Source of the DNA: Amycolatopsis acidiphila
GTDB taxonomy: Bacteria > Actinomycetota > Actinomycetes > Mycobacteriales > Pseudonocardiaceae
Direction: 5' to 3'
NCBI RefSeq assembly: GCF_021391495.1
Contig: NZ_CP090063.1
Coordinates: 7,316,001 to 7,380,000, forward strand
Length of the DNA stretch: 64,000 bases
The position numbers and the translations under genes are program-made. Below the pieces are notes generated by a model. That model was not told where the DNA came from, ran no database searches, and was given only the letters and a program-made list of their open reading frames with translations. This document shows positions 62,083 through 64,000 of this stretch, piece by piece. How positions within the stretch are numbered: position 1 is the first letter of the stretch; each line of letters opens with the position of its first letter.

Positions 62083-64000
62083 GTGACCGCCGAGTCCCTG
62101 CCCGCCGAGCTGCGCCGTGCGATCGTGCAGATCGCCCGCACGCCGCGACTGCTGGTCGCCTGCGACTACGACGGGACCTTGGCTCCGATCGTGACCAACC
62201 CCGACGAGGCGCGGCCGCTGCCCGAGTCCGTGGGCGCGCTGCGCTCCCTCGCCGGGTTGCACGAGACGACGACCGCGGTGATCTCCGGCCGTGCCCTGCG
62301 GGATCTGGCGATCCTGTCCCGGCTGCCGTCCGAGGTGCACCTGGTCGGCAGCCACGGTTCCGAGTTCGACATCGGTTTCGTGCACGCGCTCGACGCCAAG
62401 GCCCGCGACATGCACCGCAGGCTCGAGCGCGAGCTCGAGGAGCTGGCCGGGGAGGTGCCCGGGGTGCAGCTGGAGGTCAAGCCCGCCAGCATCGCCGTGC
62501 ACGTCCGCCGCGCGGAGCGCGATGCCGCCGGTCGCATCCTCGACGCGATCCACAATGGACCGTGCACATGGGACGGTGTGTCGACGACCGACGGCAAGGA
62601 GGTCGTCGAGCTCGCCGTCGTGCAGACCGACAAGGGCCGCGCCCTGGACACCCTGCGCCACCAGGTCGGCGCCACCGCGGCGGTCTTCCTCGGTGACGAC
62701 GTCACCGACGAGAAGGCGTTCGCGCGGCTGTCCGGGCCGGATCTCGGGGTCAAGGTCGGCGACGGGGAAACCCTTGCCACCTACAGCGTTCCGGGCACCG
62801 AGGACGTCGCGACCGTGCTGGCGTTCATTCTCGAGGAGCGGCGCAACTGGCTCTACGGCGAGCAGGCGCCGCCCATCGAGCGGCTGTCCATGCTGGCCAA
62901 CGAGCGCTCGGTCGCGCTGGTCACCCCGGACGCTCGGCTGACCTGGCTGTGCCACCCCGGCCCCGACGCGCCCGCGGTGTTCGCGGACCTGCTCGGCGGC
63001 ACCGGCGCCGGCCATTTCTCGATCAAGCCCGCGCGGGGCGACTCGACGCAGCGCAACGGCAACCTGCCGCTGGGCCAGCGCTACCTGCCGAGCACGATGA
63101 CCGTCGAGACCCGCTGGTCGCGGCTGCTCGTCACCGACTACCTCGAGCCGGAGGCCCCGTCGCACCGGACGGACCTGGTCCGGGTGATCTCCGGGTCCAC
63201 CGCGGCGTCCGTGGTGTTCGCGCCGCGGCCCGAGTTCGGCGCGGTGCCGGTGCGCCTGGTGCCCGAGGAGGAGGGCCTGCGCGTCGTCGGCACGTCGGAG
63301 CCGATCGTGCTGCGCGCCCCGGGTGTGCAGTGGGAGATCACCAACGACGGCCTGCACGACACCGCCACGGCGGTCGTGCAGCCCACGCCCGAGAGTCCGG
63401 TGCTGCTCGAACTGCGTTGCGGCACCACGGATCTCGGCCCGGCCGAGTTGTCCGAAGTGGACCGTCGCGCGCGGGCGGGCCGGTACTGGAGCGAGTGGGC
63501 GTCGGCGCTGAAGCTGCCGAACGTCGAGGCGGAGCTCGTCTCGCGCTCGGCGCTGACGCTGCGCGGGCTGTGCAACACCGACACCGGCGGCGTCCTCGCG
63601 GCGGCGACGTCCTCGCTGCCCGAGGAGATCGGCGGCGTGCGGAACTGGGACTACCGGTACTGCTGGGTCCGCGACGCGGCGATGACCGTGCGCGAGCTGG
63701 TCGGGCTCGGCTCGCTGGTGGAGGCCGACGGGTACCTGCAGTGGCTGCACGGCGTGCTGTCGACGCTGGCGGGCCCGGAGCGGCTGCACCCGCTGTACAC
63801 GCTCGCCGGCACGACGCTGGGCGCCGAGGCCGTCATCGACACCCTGCCGGGCTATGCCGGCTCGCGGCCCGTGCGCGTCGGCAACCTGGCGAACCACCAG
63901 GTGCAGCTCGACGTGTTCGGGCCCGTGGTGGAGCTGGTGTGCGCACTGGCCGAGGCGCGCGGCGACCTGCGGGACCAGGACTGGCAGATGGTCCGCGCGA
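62083..64000 (+). CDS. Trehalose-6-phosphatase fused to a GH15 (glucoamylase/trehalase-like) domain, 3' end outside the window
   Basis: 639 residues visible from GTG 62083 (AAGGAGG upstream). Residues 1-260 are an HAD-type OtsB: LLVACDYDGTLAPI (nucleophile Asp and its partner), VISGRALRDL, VGSHGSEFD and FLGDDVTDEKAF. After a short linker (RRNWLYGEQAPPIERL) begins a GH15 protein: a beta-sandwich N-domain (about 270-480) and the start of the (alpha/alpha)6 barrel with GGVRNWDYRYCWVRDAAMTV, a typical GH15 substrate-site motif. GH15 includes actinobacterial trehalases. One chain may thus make and hydrolyse trehalose. The catalytic Glu residues are not all in view. Confidence 0.92.
   Translation, partial: MTAESLPAELRRAIVQIARTPRLLVACDYDGTLAPIVTNPDEARPLPESVGALRSLAGLHETTTAVISGRALRDLAILSRLPSEVHLVGSHGSEFDIGFVHALDAKARDMHRRLERELEELAGEVPGVQLEVKPASIAVHVRRAERDAAGRILDAIHNGPCTWDGVSTTDGKEVVELAVVQTDKGRALDTLRHQVGATAAVFLGDDVTDEKAFARLSGPDLGVKVGDGETLATYSVPGTEDVATVLAFILEERRNWLYGEQAPPIERLSMLANERSVALVTPDARLTWLCHPGPDAPAVFADLLGGTGAGHFSIKPARGDSTQRNGNLPLGQRYLPSTMTVETRWSRLLVTDYLEPEAPSHRTDLVRVISGSTAASVVFAPRPEFGAVPVRLVPEEEGLRVVGTSEPIVLRAPGVQWEITNDGLHDTATAVVQPTPESPVLLELRCGTTDLGPAELSEVDRRARAGRYWSEWASALKLPNVEAELVSRSALTLRGLCNTDTGGVLAAATSSLPEEIGGVRNWDYRYCWVRDAAMTVRELVGLGSLVEADGYLQWLHGVLSTLAGPERLHPLYTLAGTTLGAEAVIDTLPGYAGSRPVRVGNLANHQVQLDVFGPVVELVCALAEARGDLRDQDWQMVRA

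Overview
The window is a stretch of very GC-rich chromosomal DNA from an actinomycete of the Pseudonocardiaceae, most likely Amycolatopsis or a close relative. The evidence is strong GC bias at third codon positions, frequent GTG/TTG starts, many 4-bp start/stop overlaps, an arabinofuranosyltransferase of the arabinogalactan type, a DasR-type GlcNAc regulator with its operator, and gene order that (from memory) follows the Mycobacterium tuberculosis Rv0414-Rv0440 block. The genus is an inference from style and content, not from a marker gene.

Region 1 (1-14.7 kb) is core chromosome. A cut-off molybdoenzyme large subunit and a PspC protein come first. They are followed by groEL under two tandem CIRCE elements, a Ser/Thr kinase, a cold-shock protein and an AIM24 protein. 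Next are moeA, a GlsB-type membrane protein, the phosphatidylethanolamine pair psd-pssA, a CDC48-like double-AAA ATPase, a LytR_C/DUF3263 pair, peptide deformylase and an HtrA-like protease. Region 2 (14.7-21.9 kb) is thiamine biosynthesis under two TPP riboswitches: thiC and two tandem thiD paralogues on the plus strand, thiO-thiS-thiG on the minus strand, and thiE diverging from thiO.

Region 3 (21.9-31.1 kb) holds an MFS exporter and a DasR-like GntR regulator facing a GlcNAc/GlcN catabolic pair across a dre operator. It continues with a DUF3159 membrane protein, an SGNH hydrolase, an OmpA-like protein and an unassigned two-gene operon with a nucleotidyltransferase-like protein. Region 4 (31.1-39.5 kb) contains ectABCD (ectoine/5-hydroxyectoine), an Abi-alpha protein, a methyltransferase, and a MarR/ring-cleaving dioxygenase/esterase cassette resembling the quinone-responsive mhqR-mhqO-mhqD genes of Bacillus. 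A 37-bp tandem repeat array closes it. Region 5 (39.5-46.8 kb) is a box-pathway benzoyl-CoA operon (boxC-boxB-bclA plus an amidohydrolase, without boxA) diverging from ilvD.

Region 6 (46.8-58.4 kb) is the plastic part. An IS4-family element with a frameshifted transposase sits inside a copy of a dispersed intergenic repeat and splits it in two. After two membrane glycosyltransferases (GT39-like and AftA-like) and a GH25 muramidase comes a decayed stretch with a chorismate mutase altered at both ends. This abuts a 2.1-kb island flanked by 37-bp direct repeats. One repeat is the 3' half of an intact tRNA-Thr(TGU) gene. The island carries an ArsR/SmtB sensor with a CzrA-like metal site, a CDF metal exporter and a short integrase remnant. 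Region 7 (58.4-64 kb) has a MarR regulator, a ThrE-type exporter, otsA, and an OtsB-GH15 fusion that runs off the window.

The best candidates for something new are the tRNA-Thr metal-efflux island with its decayed integrase, the nucleotidyltransferase-like two-gene operon, the 37-bp minisatellite, the repeat family split by the IS, and the OtsB-GH15 fusion. I see no CRISPR array, rRNA, complete prophage or large biosynthetic cluster.
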